Origin: Sclerurus mexicanus | Lineage: Eukaryota > Chordata > Aves > Passeriformes > Furnariidae | Assembly: GCA_013396755.1 (NCBI GenBank) | Contig: VWZF01002437.1 | Coordinates: 1,806,791 to 1,870,790 of the forward strand | Length of the DNA stretch: 64,000 nt | Direction of reading: 5' to 3' | Shown here: positions 13,753-27,480 of the stretch, piece by piece | Layout: every line of letters starts with the position of its first letter | Position numbering within the stretch: position 1 is the stretch's first letter | Program-made: the position numbers and the translations under genes | The notes under the pieces: model-generated | What the model saw: the letters and a program-made list of their open reading frames with translations, nothing else | What the model was told of the DNA's origin: nothing | Databases searched by the model: none

Positions 13753-14769
13753 GACTCACAGCCTATTGCAGCGTAAGATATAAGCCCTGAAGATTTCTAC
13801 ATAAGTAGGTCTGTGCGAGCATGTCTAGATGAAGGAATTAAGGCCTGTGTTTCAAACAGTACCACAAAAATCAACAGACTAATAGGAATTTCAGTTATTA
13901 GGAATTCCAGAACAAGTCAAATTTAAGCTAACATTTGCAGTTTTTCAACATAAATCCACAACGGGGCATATGTTCATCACACTTGAAAAATGTATTCATA
14001 TTCATGACTGCTGCCCAGAACCTTTCTCAGGTCACACAACACCTGTTCCAGCTTTTAAGACCTCCAGTGAGGATCTGTCCTCCAAGGCCAACACACACCA
14101 ACGCTGTGCTGAGTTTGTGAATAGAAAAATACGCTGCAAAGAGCAGCATTGCAATACTAAGCTTTTTTTAACTGAAAGTTAATGTTGTCTACAGACAGCA
14201 TTAAAACTTGTAAATATTTATATTAGTATGCAATTCTGCATACTTCTTACACAAGGGCCTCATGCAGAGCAGCAAACAGCAATCTGAGGTTGCAGACCAA
14301 TATGGATATAACTCCATATTACTCGAGGAATAGTTTACGAGTGAGTAATTAAAGGCCATATTGAGATGCATATGCTCCCCTGAGTGAAGCAAATGCTGTT
14401 GACAGTGTTCATGTCTACAAACAGAAGGAGATTGAGGAGATGCAGAAGGGAGGTTTTTTCAATCTTGGAACATGCCCAGAAGCTATCATGTTTACTCTTG
14501 TGCTTTCAGAATCTTCTAGAGACATTGTATTGCCTGTAGCACTAAACATGCAGCCACTTTGGATGATTTCTTCACTGCTGTCAGGTGAGGAAAAAAGGAA
14601 ATATGGGATATAAACCTACGGTATACATACTGGCCTGAAGAGGCCTTCAGTTCCCATCAGACTCTATGGAAAACTGAAGATGCCCTATACATTGCAGACT
14701 CAGGTGTTCCAGAAAAAACCCTCAAATTCTTGGGCATAGAATAGAGCCCAGCAGAGGTGACTAATACAA

Positions 14770-14860
14770 AAGAAGAGGGGGGGGGAACAAAAAAACCAAA
14801 CCAAACAAACGAAAAAACAACACCAAACAAAAACACACACAAAACCCCAAACAAACATAT
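14770..14860. repeat. A/C-rich low-complexity tract with G9 run
   Basis: The tract opens with an unbroken G run near 14777-14785 and continues as about 70 bases composed almost wholly of A and C (AAAC and ACAC units). The opposite strand is therefore GT-rich and yields spurious Val/Phe/Cys-rich reading frames. It is a mutational hotspot, not a gene. Confidence 0.9.
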
Positions 14861-17800
14861 TATAATCCAAAACAGCTTCTTTCTGCAAGCCACCCAATTA
14901 CCAGGAGTTAGGGGATCACAACCACTTGCAGAGGTGCCTTGGCAAATACAATAAGAAAGGTTCTAGTGACTCCAGTGACACTTGAAGTATTTATTTTTTT
15001 ACTGATTCTGACTTTTTTCATATCTTGCTTCTGCTTTTCACTGAATTGACTGTTTTGATAGCAAAATAACATTTCTTTTAAGAAAAACTACCTAACACAA
15101 GCAAGGCCAGAGACAGAATGAATGTGCTCTGGATCAGTGACTAAGGTTCATCATCCCCCACCAGATTATAAAAAAGTGAAACCTGGAAAATAAAAGGTGA
15201 CTGTGTTTACTACACCAGCATATAAATCTATAGTAACCCAATTAACTTTACTATAATTATTTTTTCATGGAGGCTGAGCAGACTCTCCAGAGATGAGAAA
15301 CAGTGTGAAAATCCATCTCAGAGAGGCTTAAGATTTTTGCTGAGAAACCAACAGTTTATTAGCCAAGATTCAGAGACAGACAGGACAAGGATGTGAACAA
15401 AAGAAATATTCACAGTGACAGTAATTAATTTTAAGGAAAACCAAGAGGAAAAAAATTTGTGACTGAACTTTCTATGTCCTTGTAAAGTTTAACATTTATT
15501 ACCTGCTTTCCCTCAGGGCCAAAAGCACCTTGCGTGGACTGCTGATGCAGGCAGGAGGTACCATAGGGTCACCCCAACCCTGCCAAGTGCCTCTTCCTTC
15601 ATCCCTGACTGGTGCGGAAGCACACTCATCCTTCTTTCAAGTGAAAAGGGAGCACAGAAACTGTGTGGGTGATCCTGTCAGTCCCTCTGCCCATCCATCA
15701 GACCCCATCCATCTCATCTTCCTCACACAGCCTTTAAAATGTCAGGCAATTCCAGCTGCATTTGGCAGAAGGAACTAAGTCCTAACCATTTGGGAAAAGG
15801 GAATTACATCTCCCAAGTAATCTGACATCAACTTTCCAAGGCAGAAAAAGGGCAGCTTCAAAGGCCAGCATCTCTCAGTGCCTCTGATCTCCTCCAGATG
15901 ACAGAAGAGGTACCAAGAGGGAAGTAGCAGGTCCATTATATTCGAGGACATAGTTGCCATCCCACCAACATGTCACCTGGTCTTGTAGTTAATAAGACAT
16001 TTTGAGGCAGATGCTTCTTTTCCTTCTTAATGGAAAAATTACAGAAGCAATCAGAAAAAAAGGGACACACACTCTATAACACGTATATAAAGACTTTTTA
16101 TGCCATTCCAAAGGGATCCATAATTCACTCTCAACACACCTGCCACCAAAATTTTTCTACTTTAAGAGTATACTTTCTATTCCATTATGATGTCACACCT
16201 AGAAATGTTTATAACTTAACAAAACTGAATTCAGCTTAAAAAATTTATGTCCAAGTGGAGTAATTTTGCTGTAGTATTTTATTATCTTGAAAATTTGACT
16301 TTGAGAGCTGACTACATAAAATAGAGGTACAGGCATAGAATATTACTGTCCATGTCCAGAAATGTCTATCATCTGGCAAGGAATTAAGTAAATAATTATA
16401 AAAGCAATTTAAAAAAATGTAGTCATAAGAACTACACTAGCTTAAATAACATGAAACAAACTTCTTCCTCAACTCTAAGCACAGAGGATTTGTCCCACAT
16501 AATGCACAACTGCTTCATGTGCAAACAGGTGAGACAGGCAGAGCTGGGCTTTGAGTTCCACAATGTGTAACTACTGAGGACATGGCAAATGTCTGAGATC
16601 TAGATTTCCTTTTAATGCAAGTCAGTTTTTAAAAATTCACTTTTTGAAGCAATCCTTGAATGAAAGAAAAGAATCCCTGAGGATTGTAGCAAGATGACAG
16701 TAATAGAAGTCAAAATATTTATATATGTCTTTCTATATTCTGGTAGGGTGGTCCATGATAAGCTGGAACTATTTGATGAGTAATGTTAGCCAAATGGCTA
16801 CGGCTGGACCTTATTGTGAAGAGGGTCTGGATATAATCCATGTTGGTTTAGGCATTTACCTGTAGTGGCTCTGTTAGACATCTAGCACATATGGACATCA
16901 TGGGAACATCTAGATGTTTTGGGTCATCTAAGAGATAAATTACTTTTTTAAAATAAAGTGTTATGTTTCAGCTTTTTCATTGTGTTTGCATTCATCCATT
17001 GGGTGAAAATACGTTCTCACACCTACATTAAAATCTTGTTCTCCTTTATCTAAATCATCATAATTATATCAGCATCCCTACACCTCCCACCCAGAAATAC
17101 AACCATGCTCATATGAAAGTGGTCACACTCATACCTCCCTAATGATGAAAATTTCTCCCGAAGGAGGTTTACCCACTTAGTGATGTAAACAAAAACAATT
17201 TTGCATGTAACTTGCTTTTCATTAGTATAAATTACATCTAAACCACTTCAGAAAGTAGGTCACAGATTTCCATCTTATTTCACACATTAAAAATGTTTGT
17301 GACTTGACTTTAAAAGCAATTTTTCCAAAGTCACTTATACAGAATACTGTTTTAGCGTTGATCTCTAAAGCATTCTGAAAAATGAAGGCTGTGTGCTGCT
17401 CTATTGCCTTTTTCCCTCCCAAAAGCAGCAGTTCCCTGCCATGCATTTTTCTGTTCCAGACCTGATTATTAGACTGGACAGGAGTCTAATAATAACTAAT
17501 TACTCATGCTATGCTTAGTATATCCATGCAGCAGAGCCTCAGCACTGTATGCAATACATCCTCCATTGGTTTTGCTGTTTTCTGAAGCCCACCATGACAG
17601 CAAATGTGAACTAGCTATCCTTTTACAGACACACCCTCTAGAATTTTGGGAGGAAGGATCAACTCTGTGTTTATCATCATGTTATGATTATATGTGCATA
17701 TATATATGCATCTTTGTAATCCATGCATTTCTGTATAATTTTACTATGTTCAAAAATCAGGTAATTGGTAGAGTAGAATGCTCAAAAAGTCTCAGCACAG

Positions 17801-18721
17801 GTCCAGGTCCTGTTCTGAACTCCTCCTTAAGCGTGTCTCGGAAGAACGCAGTAAGTGTGCAGTGGTTTGCTGAGCTGAGGAATCAAAGGTGACCAGACAC
17901 CATGCCATATTATTCTTTTGCACATGGTCAGAAATAAGCACACCCTATTACCTTGATAGGTCTTGGTCTGATGTTGCCGACGAGGAATTTCATGAAAGGC
18001 TTGCAAGACTGTAGAAGAGAGAAGCCATTCAGTGAAGTATTTTGTGTAATTTCTTAAGGTCTCTGTTAGGTTTCTGGAAAACACTGTTGGTTCATTCAGA
18101 TTCAATGCTACACAAATTTGTCACAGAACATCTCTTCAGAGAATTATTTTCTTTTCTTTTAATACACAAGCTAATCTAGCTTTTTTGTGTTTTCCCTTCC
18201 CTCCTACCCCAGTGTCCTTTCCTAAACTCTATATCCTTAGAAACCTATGATGCTACAGCTCCTGTCTTGGTGCAAGGCATATTTGATTCAAAGCCAGCAC
18301 GAGGAATTTGGCATTTGATGGCAGGGGTCTCCCCCCTGCACTCAGCTGGAATTCTTTCTCTCTTCCCTCATCCCCATCATAGGAGCTAAAATTAATTCCA
18401 CTGGGGAAATCAACAGACATGTGCATGATAGTCTAAATGTAATCTTATTTGCTCCTATGTACTTTATAGCAGGTAACCTCAAATTTTATAGAACTACCCA
18501 ATTTATGTCTCTCTCATGGCAGAAATAGGGGATTCAGCAGTATTAGCCTTCACTCCACTGTGCCCCCTGTTTAATAAGCCTCTACTCATTTCCTAATACT
18601 TTTTCAGCCATCAAAGGATCTGAAGGAGGTAGTGAGACAGAAAACATAATGGTTATCTGCATTGAGGATATCCTGTCTGCTCATTAACTCTACAGAAAGC
18701 AACTTGCTTCACCGCAGCTGC

Positions 18722-18922
18722 ACTGCAGTTTGAGTTAGATTGGATATTAGGAAAATTTTCTTCATGGAAAGGCCTGCCAAGGACTGGAACAGGCTGCCAG
18801 GGAAGTGGTTGAGTCACTAACCCAGCACTTAGGGATATGATTCAGTGGTGGACTTGGCAGTGCTGGCTTGGATTCCATGATCTAAGAGGTCTTTTCCAAC
18901 CTAAACGACTCTATGGTTCTAA
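18722..18922 (+). mobile_element. CR1 LINE 3'-end fragment, sense orientation
   Basis: About 200 bases match the 3' end of a CR1 subfamily in order: 'ggatattaggaaaattttct' near 18743, 'actggaacaggctgccaggg' near 18783, 'cagtggtggacttggcagtg' near 18844, 'ggtcttttccaacctaaacg' near 18887, and a terminal 'ctatggttct', the degenerate CR1 octamer tail. It is strongly 5'-truncated and has no coding capacity. Its tail wording differs from that of the copy at 160-768, so it belongs to a different CR1 subfamily. Confidence 0.9.
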
Positions 18923-20137
18923 GTATATTTTATTATGCAGTTTTGAGATTTGGATTAAAAGCAAAGGAGTTAATCTGAGTCATTATAAATTTAATTCCCA
19001 GCCCAAGAGACACATTGATATGGGTTTCTGATTTTTTGTAAAGCAATACTGTGCTAGCTGCCAAATCTTTAAAGCCTATGGGCTTCAATCATAATTTTTA
19101 AGATCATTTCTTTGTTTACATTTCATCGTCCCAAAGGTGATTAGATGCTTTGCTAGAAGGTTACTTTGTTATTCTACTGCAAGGTTCTGGATGAACTTCC
19201 AATGGGATTAGAAATTCCTTTGTAGCCAACAGCAGCACTTGCGAGCGTTGCTTTTCTGCGAGTTTATGACAGCATCCAAGCTTTGGGGCTAGTGCTGATA
19301 GCCCCTCTGCACCCTCTTGTCATGTACTCCTATTTGCGAGTTTCATCAGACTTCATTCACTGACCATAACAAATAAAATGCTGAGCCATTCACTGACACC
19401 TCAGCTCAATAACTGATTTCTGGGGAGTAAATCCAAAAGGTCTGCAGCTTTGCATAGTGCTTTGGAGCCACCATTAACTTCTAGAACATAACGAGCATAA
19501 AGAAAATTTGTGTTTTATTTTTAAATTAGAGCTGAGAGATTAAAAAGCTGGGCTAAATCTACTGGTGTGCCTAGAATCACTGATTCCTGAGGCTTTTGTA
19601 CAATCACCACTTTATATTCTGCCCATACCCTGGATGAATAAAAGTGTTTAGAGTGCTAAACTAAGCTAAAATTTGGTTTGTATAGGCACACAAAAATATT
19701 TTCTTCTCATCTAAACTATTATTCATCCTAAAAATCAAGTCAGAGCCCTCTTATTCTCTGAAGTGAGCAAAGTTGGGCTGAAAATCTCAGGATAGAAGGT
19801 ATTCTATTTTACACTTCCAATTGTTTGGAAATAGTCCAAAAGCAGATATATAGAAAGACAAATATAATGAGGAGAAGTCAGCCAAGCTCTCGCAAAGGTT
19901 CAAAAAAGATTGAACTTAGTTTTGAGATGAAAGCTTTTATTTCATCTTCAGTATTGATATTTTTTGAGATATTTTGTCCTGAAACTCAGTATGCATAGGT
20001 GCTTCATCAACACACACTTAAAGCACTATCACATGAATGTATTTATGATCCTTTGAACTCTTATGGGTTTTTCTTCTCAGATCTGTACAAAGCAGATGAA
20101 AAATCTGAATGTATCTCAGATGCCGTGTTAGACGTTA
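18923..20137. other. Intergenic, includes a candidate conserved block
   Basis: No gene. The segment near 19080-19500 is complex, unique-looking sequence with retained CpGs (for example gcgagcg near 19242). It is the sort of sequence that could be a conserved non-coding element, but conservation cannot be judged from one genome. Confidence 0.45.
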
Positions 20138-20288
20138 AATTTCACAGAGAAAATTCACAGCATATTCTGAGTTGGAAGGGACCCACAAGAATCACCAAAT
20201 CCAACTCTTAAATGAATGGCCAATATGAGGATTGAACCCAAAACTTTCATGTTATTAGCACCGCACTCTAACCCACTGAGCTAACCTC
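20138..20288 (-). mobile_element. tRNA-Ile-derived SINE with CR1-type tail (TguSINE1-like)
   Basis: Read on the minus strand, the element opens with ggttagctcag, an RNA polymerase III A-box-like segment (20286 downward). It continues with tagagtgcggtgctaataac, an anticodon-arm-like region with the AAT anticodon context, and then ggttcaatcc, a B-box-like T-arm sequence. The order and wording follow tRNA-Ile(AAT). After about 70 nt the tRNA part ends at 'ttggcca'. A CR1-type tail follows: 'gagttggatttggtgattct', 'gtgggtcccttccaactcag' and a degenerate 'aatatgctgtgaatttt' terminal repeat. A tRNA-Ile head on a CR1-X-like tail is the published architecture of the passerine TguSINE1 family. It is not a functional tRNA gene, because the acceptor stem is not intact and the D-arm and anticodon arm carry substitutions. 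Boundaries are accurate to about 10 bases, and I did not find a convincing target-site duplication. Confidence 0.85.
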
Positions 20289-23200
20289 AGAGTCAACAAG
20301 TGTATATGAATCTCATACTGAAAGTTGCCCCTTCAATAATCCTAAAATTGAATTAGAAATCAAGCAAGCAAGAATAAAAAATAATTCCTGAGCCATAAGA
20401 TTCCAAATAACTTTAGTATCCTTTCATCTCAACATGGACATATAAATGCTTGCTACATACACACCCCTAATGCCTCTTATACACTGCATATTCCTAGCCT
20501 GAGCCACATTTTCACAGCCAAATTCCTAAAACATGTCAATTCAACTTAAAAAGAAATAAAAAGTGGTGTAAATAGAAGTAAACCAATGATGATAATATTT
20601 TTTTGAGGTAAAATTTTGTGACCGATATTACACCAAGGCACATTACAATATTCCTGTAAAAACAGACAACAAACCTTCTGTTTTCTAATTTAACGGGGCG
20701 ACTTATGATCTGCAGTCTTATATGCTCAACTGAATCTGCATTCTATTATTCTGCATCAAAACATTTCACCTAAAGTGCCTCCCTGAATCTTTCACTTCTT
20801 TCACAACTAACAACTTCAGGTTTGGAAGATTTCCTATAACGCATATTTCCCTGGCTCCTGACGGACTAGGTTAGACTGGGAAGGGCTTCTGTTACAGCAA
20901 TAACAATGTATTTATATGAAACCATCCAGGCAGGAAAATGTCATGACTGACAAAGTCTAGGAATCTCCTCAATTATTGTTATGCTGCAGTCATACAGCTA
21001 TCTTTTAATTTTTTTTCTTAGAGAAGTGTTTTATTTTGAAGGGGATAATCAAAATGTTTATTTTGAGATAAATAAATCCAATATTTTAGGTTGAGCCACT
21101 TAATTAAATTTTACTGAAGAGCTAAAAGGAACCATATTTTGAAGCAGTTTCATCTAGAAATGATTTCATCTAAAAGGACTTAAATTAACAAAAGCCTGGA
21201 TCTTGGTGTCCTCCTTTGGTTTTCAATCCAAAAAATGTTTAAAATTGCAGTGTAGATAAGCCTATTTAAATACAGGTAAACAAAAATCCCAATCTGAATG
21301 ATTTGAGCCAAAAATGAAATAAAACAGTCAAGATCTTCAGATGGTGGATAACTTCATTGCTTTCACTAATTTTTTTATTTTTTTTTATACCAAGTCATCT
21401 CCTCTCTCTGTTTGGTCTTTTTCTACTACTCCCCTGCAGATTCAGGAAAAGCATGAATTAAATTTTAGTCTACATAGATTTTGCCTCAAAGAAGACCAAA
21501 GAAGATTTCAATGTTCACCCCCACAGAGAAGGTAGGCACAGAACTGGGATGGACTGGAGAACTACAACACATTACCTAACATTAACTTAGAATTCTTACA
21601 TATAATCAATGAACAGAAGGAGAAAAGCACCTCAGAATTAAATTCTCAAAAACAAAGTATGAAGTAATTCAAGTTAGCTAACAGAGAAACACCTTACTAA
21701 GGCACATGTCTTTGATGCCATCCATCTCTGAGGCATCAGCTCCATAAGATGAGGTTAATGAGGTGGCTGAGCTAACTTCAGGTTTACTTGCTAACTGCTC
21801 CTATGAATGACAACCCCGACCTTACTCCCCTTGCTTTTCTCCTCTTGCTTCTTTCAGTTCTGACAGTAATCTGGTCCCTCAGTGATCAGCTGAATCAGTA
21901 AAATACTTGTTTTATTACTCAGTTAGTTTCCTGTCAAATTCAGTGAAATGAATCAATGCTCTGATAAAATCCAGAATCGGTGCAAGGTACAGGTTGTGAG
22001 GGTGCACACAGAGCAGGTAAGGAGAGGAGAAGCAGAACGATCCCTTTTATATCACCAAATTACTAGATCATCTCTGCTTGGCTCATCATTTTCTGAATTT
22101 CAGGAAGAAACCTTCCTTTGATCAAGAGTCTCAAGTCCAAAGAGTGGGGTGAAAATGGGTGTTTAACTAGTTCTGTTAAAACATTTTTAGTAGTGACTTT
22201 GACTGTGTATTTTATTCAGACAGCTCCAGAATTAGGCAGCTTCCAAAGGAGATCCCTAGGACTGCAATATTTGGACTTCAATTTTTCAATCTTAAGAGCA
22301 GTATCTGAACAAAACATAATCACAGTAAAAGCTGCAACCTTATTTCAATAATGATAATATCAGACATTATATTTAATCTATGCTTCTGAAGACTTTAGCA
22401 AGCCACCACTTTAAGACCACAGGGCCTCAGTGAACTGGAATGCAGCATCCCTCAGGCTGCAGCCCACTGTAAGCAGAGCAGCTTGGGTTCAGCTCTGTGA
22501 GATGGGCACTAGTGACTCTTCCCGGAAACCCAAGTAAGGGTAACAAAATAGGCAATAGCAATGTAATGAGAATGATACAAGGATCTAGAGAGAGAAAAAT
22601 TACTTATCTCCTTCAGATACACTTCTAAATGTGAAAGACAGCCCTGCAGAGAAGGCAAGAATCAAGATAGGGTGATGATGCAGGAAGTATCAGAACAAAC
22701 ATCTCCTAACACCCACCGTTTATACCAAGTAATTTACTGGCTGAGAATAGAACAGAGCCATCATCAGAGAAAGAACAAGATGACCTAGTATGATCATGTG
22801 TTTCTTAGGACATAATTGATTCAGTCTGTTGCTCTACAAAGGGAAAAAACACTACCCACAAAAAACATTTAGTCTTGGGATGAACACTTAGCATTTACAA
22901 AATCTCTAAATAACTTTTATCTGAGTCAATGAACTCCCACTGGCCACCTGCTCTGCTTTGAGTGCTTCATCAGTGGCATCTTCTCTTCTAGGGAAGCAAA
23001 TCTAGTGTGGTGTGTCTAAACTATGTGTGGTAATGAGCTAGTACAGGAATCTCAGCACCCGTGTACATATTAAGCAAAAGTGTAAGAGCCTGAACAATAT
23101 GCTGAAATACCCACAGAGAAAAGTGCCCTGAGGGTTCCTATTTCAGGTCAAAGGCCTGACACCAAAAAATAATGCATGCTAGCCCCAAATGAGGATACTG

Positions 23201-26200
23201 TCTGTTGCCCAGCCTTCTTAACCTGAGACATTTTTTATTACTGTACTCTCATAAACCTCCTCATTAAAAATTGGAACAAAATTTTGAAATAAAATATGAT
23301 AAAACTTCAGAGAAACACCCACCTGGATTCTAGGCCTGAGCAGCTGCATAAACCATCTGTGCATACCATATGTTTAGTGCTTGATTTAGGGTGAATTAAC
23401 AGGGCTTCAAGGTAGACTGAATAGCTAAAATACAGTTAAGAAACTGATTTCCTTCACACTTTCTTTAAATTTCCTTTTTATTTTCCTGTGATGTCATTTT
23501 TTCCTTCCTTGTCTATTGGTAGCAAGCAGTGCATATGAACAAAAGCATTATCCAGTCTCAGCCTGGAGTAGATTAAACACTGACTGCTCAACCCCTGTTT
23601 CAGGCAATTGATAAGTTTCATTATTTTTGAGACACCCTATTTAGTCCAATGCTTTAGCGCTCTCTGCTAAACAGAAAAATTTTGAAAACAGAAAAAAATT
23701 AGAAGAATTTGTTGCTGAAATCAAGTGTAACATACCTTAGTTTCAAGCCATGTTTAACTTTATACTGTGAAACAGTTCTAAGTCACTGTTCATAGTGCTG
23801 CAGCTCTAGTATCAGGTTCCACAATGTAAGCTCACATTCACTCAAGATTTGGAAGCCACATGTCAAAGTTGGCTCAAATTTCACTTGAATGCAGATCAAA
23901 AGCTTCAAAGACCTGAAAGCACATTTTAAAAACAACCCTGTGGATCCAATGGAATTTTAGTTTGCATGAGGAGATTTGTTTAAATCCCAAGAAATTCAGA
24001 ATTGCCAGAGTATGGACCTACATGAACAGAAGCCAATAAATTTCCTGTTAGTTTTGGATTCTCTCTCTCACATCAAATATCAAATATGGGGGTTTTTTTC
24101 TTCAGCCAGTTAGGATTGTAGCTTGTTAGCAACATCCTGAGCCCAAGAGATTTTCAAGGGCTATAACTGAAATTGCTGCATTTCTGCTTGCAAAATAATA
24201 GTATATTATGAACACCTCCAGAAAGAATATAGTAATAATTATGTTATTGGCACTAATAATCCAGCTATACAACATCTAAAATCTAGTATTTACAGTATGT
24301 GCAGTTTTGTGAGTTCACAGAACATCCCTGAAATACACAGTATTTAAAATCATTTCAATTCTTGGTTAATTACTTAATATAAACCCAAAGCAATTAAATT
24401 CAATACAATGAGGGTAGAGTAGACAGACTAAATAGGGTTTAGTAACCATGTCATTCCAAGATGTTGTTAACAAGCTACAGCTGTGGCTTTTGGAAAAAGA
24501 CATAGTTAGAAGATTTGAAAAATAAAACTACTTGGTGCACAATAAAAATACTAAAAGGATGTGTATATGGGTGTCTAGAGAGACAGTATTATGAAAAGCT
24601 TGAGAATGTCAACATCAAAAATCTTGCTGCTCGAAATTTTGTCAGAGGTATGTATCAGCTACATAGGGATGTGTTCAGTGACAAGCGTGTGTTAATTGTA
24701 GTCATGTGTGCAATTTTCTGTGGATGAGTGAATCCGGTCCACAATATCTATGCTTGATACCACTTTAGTAAATCTTATAAGATTTGTTGCTCTTTGTGGA
24801 ATGACTTTTGCAAATCTCACAACAAACATTTTCAAAGATTGTCACCATCCTGAAGAGCAGAAATAGTGTAGTACCTGCTAGTTTTGCTTGATTGCAAAAA
24901 CATTAAAAATGAAACTCGGAAAAATACCATATTTCCCATATCCTTTCAAACTAAATGCAAAAGTGTTAATACATGTGTTTATATGTGGCAATTTGATGCT
25001 ACTCTTTAATCATGCTATAACAAATCAGAGACTTCTGATCAAAAGCATCATTTTAGCTGTGATCACCCTACACTGTCAGAATTTGCTAAAATTACTTTAT
25101 TTATTCACAAAGAACACTTAACTACACAGTGGCATGACTTCACGAAATGCAAAATTCTGAAAAAATGTTCTGTTGGAGAAAAAAATCCTAAATTTGATAT
25201 CTTGTATCAACATTGTTTTATCATTTCATCATAGTTGATTGGATGGTGCTTTAAGTCAAAAGGACTCAAACAGGTACCCTTACACTTGACATTTTCCTAG
25301 AGGCAGCGGGCTAGATCTGTAATACAAAACCTTCTGTTTCAACAGCACAACTTGGTCTGCATGCCAAAGAGTGATACTTTTCAACAGTCTTTTGAAGCCA
25401 CATCCCTCTCTCAAAAGAAAATGTTCATTTTCTTAGCCTGTACAGCTCAGTAATACCAAATAGACTCATTATCATCTGTTATTCAATCATTACATTGCCA
25501 CTTCCTTACATTGCACTGAAGTTTGCCATGAGCACAAAGAACACAAGCTTCCATCCCTCATCTCTGTTTTCTCATGCCGAAACTTTCTAAACATTCTTTC
25601 TCTGGATGCCTGCACAAGTATTTAATGTCAAGACCAATGCCTTTCTCATTATCACATTAGATTCAACAAGTTGACAAGCAGCTGCAGGTGATGACTGCTA
25701 CTGAGCTGAACTGTTTCACAGCTCAGGTCTTGGCACCGCTTTTGTGACATGGGCTCTCAGTAACTGGCAATGGCTGATTGCCATGCTTAGAAGGCCCAGT
25801 TTGTTCTTTCACATGTACTTGGGACTCTAGCCAAGATTTTAAAAGTTAAAATCCTAAAAAGAGTTAGGCAATCATTTCCATTTGCAAAGGTCTAAGCAAA
25901 TGCTTTAAAATCAAATTGATTCTGTTGGTTATTAGATACATATGTAGATATAGCCACCTTACTTTTTAAGAACCTAGTGTTTCAAATCCTGGCTAGCTTC
26001 ATGGTTTACAATCTTTCAGCCACAACACCAGACACTGTAGGCTGTGTCATGTACAAGACAGACATCATGCCATCCTGAACACAGAAGGTACACCTGTGGG
26101 CTACCACTCTTCCTTTAGCAGGAGTAGGTTGGGAAAGACAGACATCCAGAGACATGCATGCATGAGTGCCTGTGCCCAAACTGTCACCCCACAAACCACA

Positions 26201-26793
26201 TCCAGCTAACGAAATAGACCCCCAGCCATCAACCTGGCCTTGTAACTTCATGCAGACCAGCAAGCCTGTAAGGCTGAGCAGCAGCTAACTTTATTCTCTA
26301 CAACTGGTTTGATTCAGGTGACAGTCCTGTCCCTATTTAAATGAGCTGGCTGGTATTTTGAGGACACACCTTCTCCACAAAATGGAATGTCCTCTATTTT
26401 CCTTCAGAATGCCATAGAGAAGGATACACATTTGTTGCTTTCATATGATCTCCTACTTGCTCCTTTGCTCATCTTGGCAGTGGGAAGAAAGGGTTCAATA
26501 AGCTTCTCTGCCTCAAGAGAGAAGGCATTTACCACTTCTCAGGAAAGTACTCAAACTGTCAATTCTAAATGTTTATGAATAGGAACATAGATCCTATTGG
26601 GTATGAACTGAAAATGAAACTTTACAGGATCAGCAGAAAAGGAAGGAATGGCAATGCAAGTAAGGATTTGACTTTGCAACCCAGAGTTTATGGCATTTTG
26701 CCTGGCCTAGTATATCTTTTTATGTGGTCACAGCTTCTACTGCTACAGTTTAGCAAGCAACCATCTAATGTAAAATGAAAGAACCGCTCAGGA

Positions 26794-26794
26794 T

Positions 26795-26825
<31 letters not shown>
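26794..26825. repeat. (GA)n microsatellite, interrupted
   Basis: About 32 bases of GA/AG dinucleotides with a single AAA interruption near 26807. It creates a spurious Leu-Ser repeat on the opposite strand. Confidence 0.96.
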
Positions 26826-27419
26826 TGAGTCCAGGACAATCCTAACAGAGAGCCCCAGGTCTGAATCATGTTTCTTCACATGCACATCATCTTTCTCTAA
26901 GACAGTAGTAAACTAGATGTTTTCATGACCATTGCCTGGCCATGAGGTCACGTGGCCAAGAACAAGCCGCACTGATGTCTCTAAACTTTTGTAACTTCTA
27001 AAATGAGATGGCCACATGCAAACTGACAGCTCGGAAAAGTCTCGGAAAAGACTGCACTAGCTCCCAAATCAAACAGGAGAACTATTTGGGGAAACAGGAG
27101 GTCAAAGCCACACAGTTGTCCAGAGGACTTTCCAACACATGGCAGTGTTTCCCACAGCTGTTTAATCCATTCATGCAAAAATATGCAGCTTGATTCCTTT
27201 TTGCCAGCAGCATTGTTTCCACACATGAGGGTGCCCCTATGCTTCTGTAGCCTATAACCTGGTCATTGTAGACCTGTCCACAAGAAGATTTGTGGGTCAG
27301 AGCCACCCTGGATGCAGGAGGTGAAATACCTGGACTCCAGAGTGCCCTAGTGCCCTAGTTCCAAGGTTGTTGGGCAAAGACAACATGCCTTCATCAAGCC
27401 TAGTTTTAACAGGATGGTA

Positions 27420-27480
27420 TAGTCTGTGTTGTTCCAGACGCTGGACTCGATGGCCCCTTATGACCTGTGATGTTATGATA
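27420..27480 (+). mobile_element. Possible CR1 3'-tail scrap
   Basis: The string gctggactcgatggcccctt at 27440, followed by tgacctgtgatgttatgata, resembles the CR1 3' tail (ggactcgatgatcc... then a tandem tgattctatga end). The match is short and the conserved 'cccttccaac' core is missing, so this could be chance. Confidence 0.3.

Larger units (their letters stand above)
11573..18721. other. Intergenic, no gene recognised
   Basis: About 7.1 kb of AT-rich sequence. There is a modestly GC-richer patch near 15530-15780 without a recognisable domain or repeat, and a 14-bp perfect palindrome aacatctagatgtt at 16905-16918. Reading frames are short and overlap on both strands. No RNA gene or promoter was identified. 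Confidence 0.6.

Noticed and set aside
14657..14897. Val/Phe-rich minus-strand frames
   Set aside because: They are translations of the A/C-rich low-complexity tract and its G run.
20138..20288. A functional tRNA-Ile gene
   Set aside because: The tRNA-like part lacks an intact acceptor stem, carries arm mutations and is fused to a CR1 tail, so it is a SINE head.
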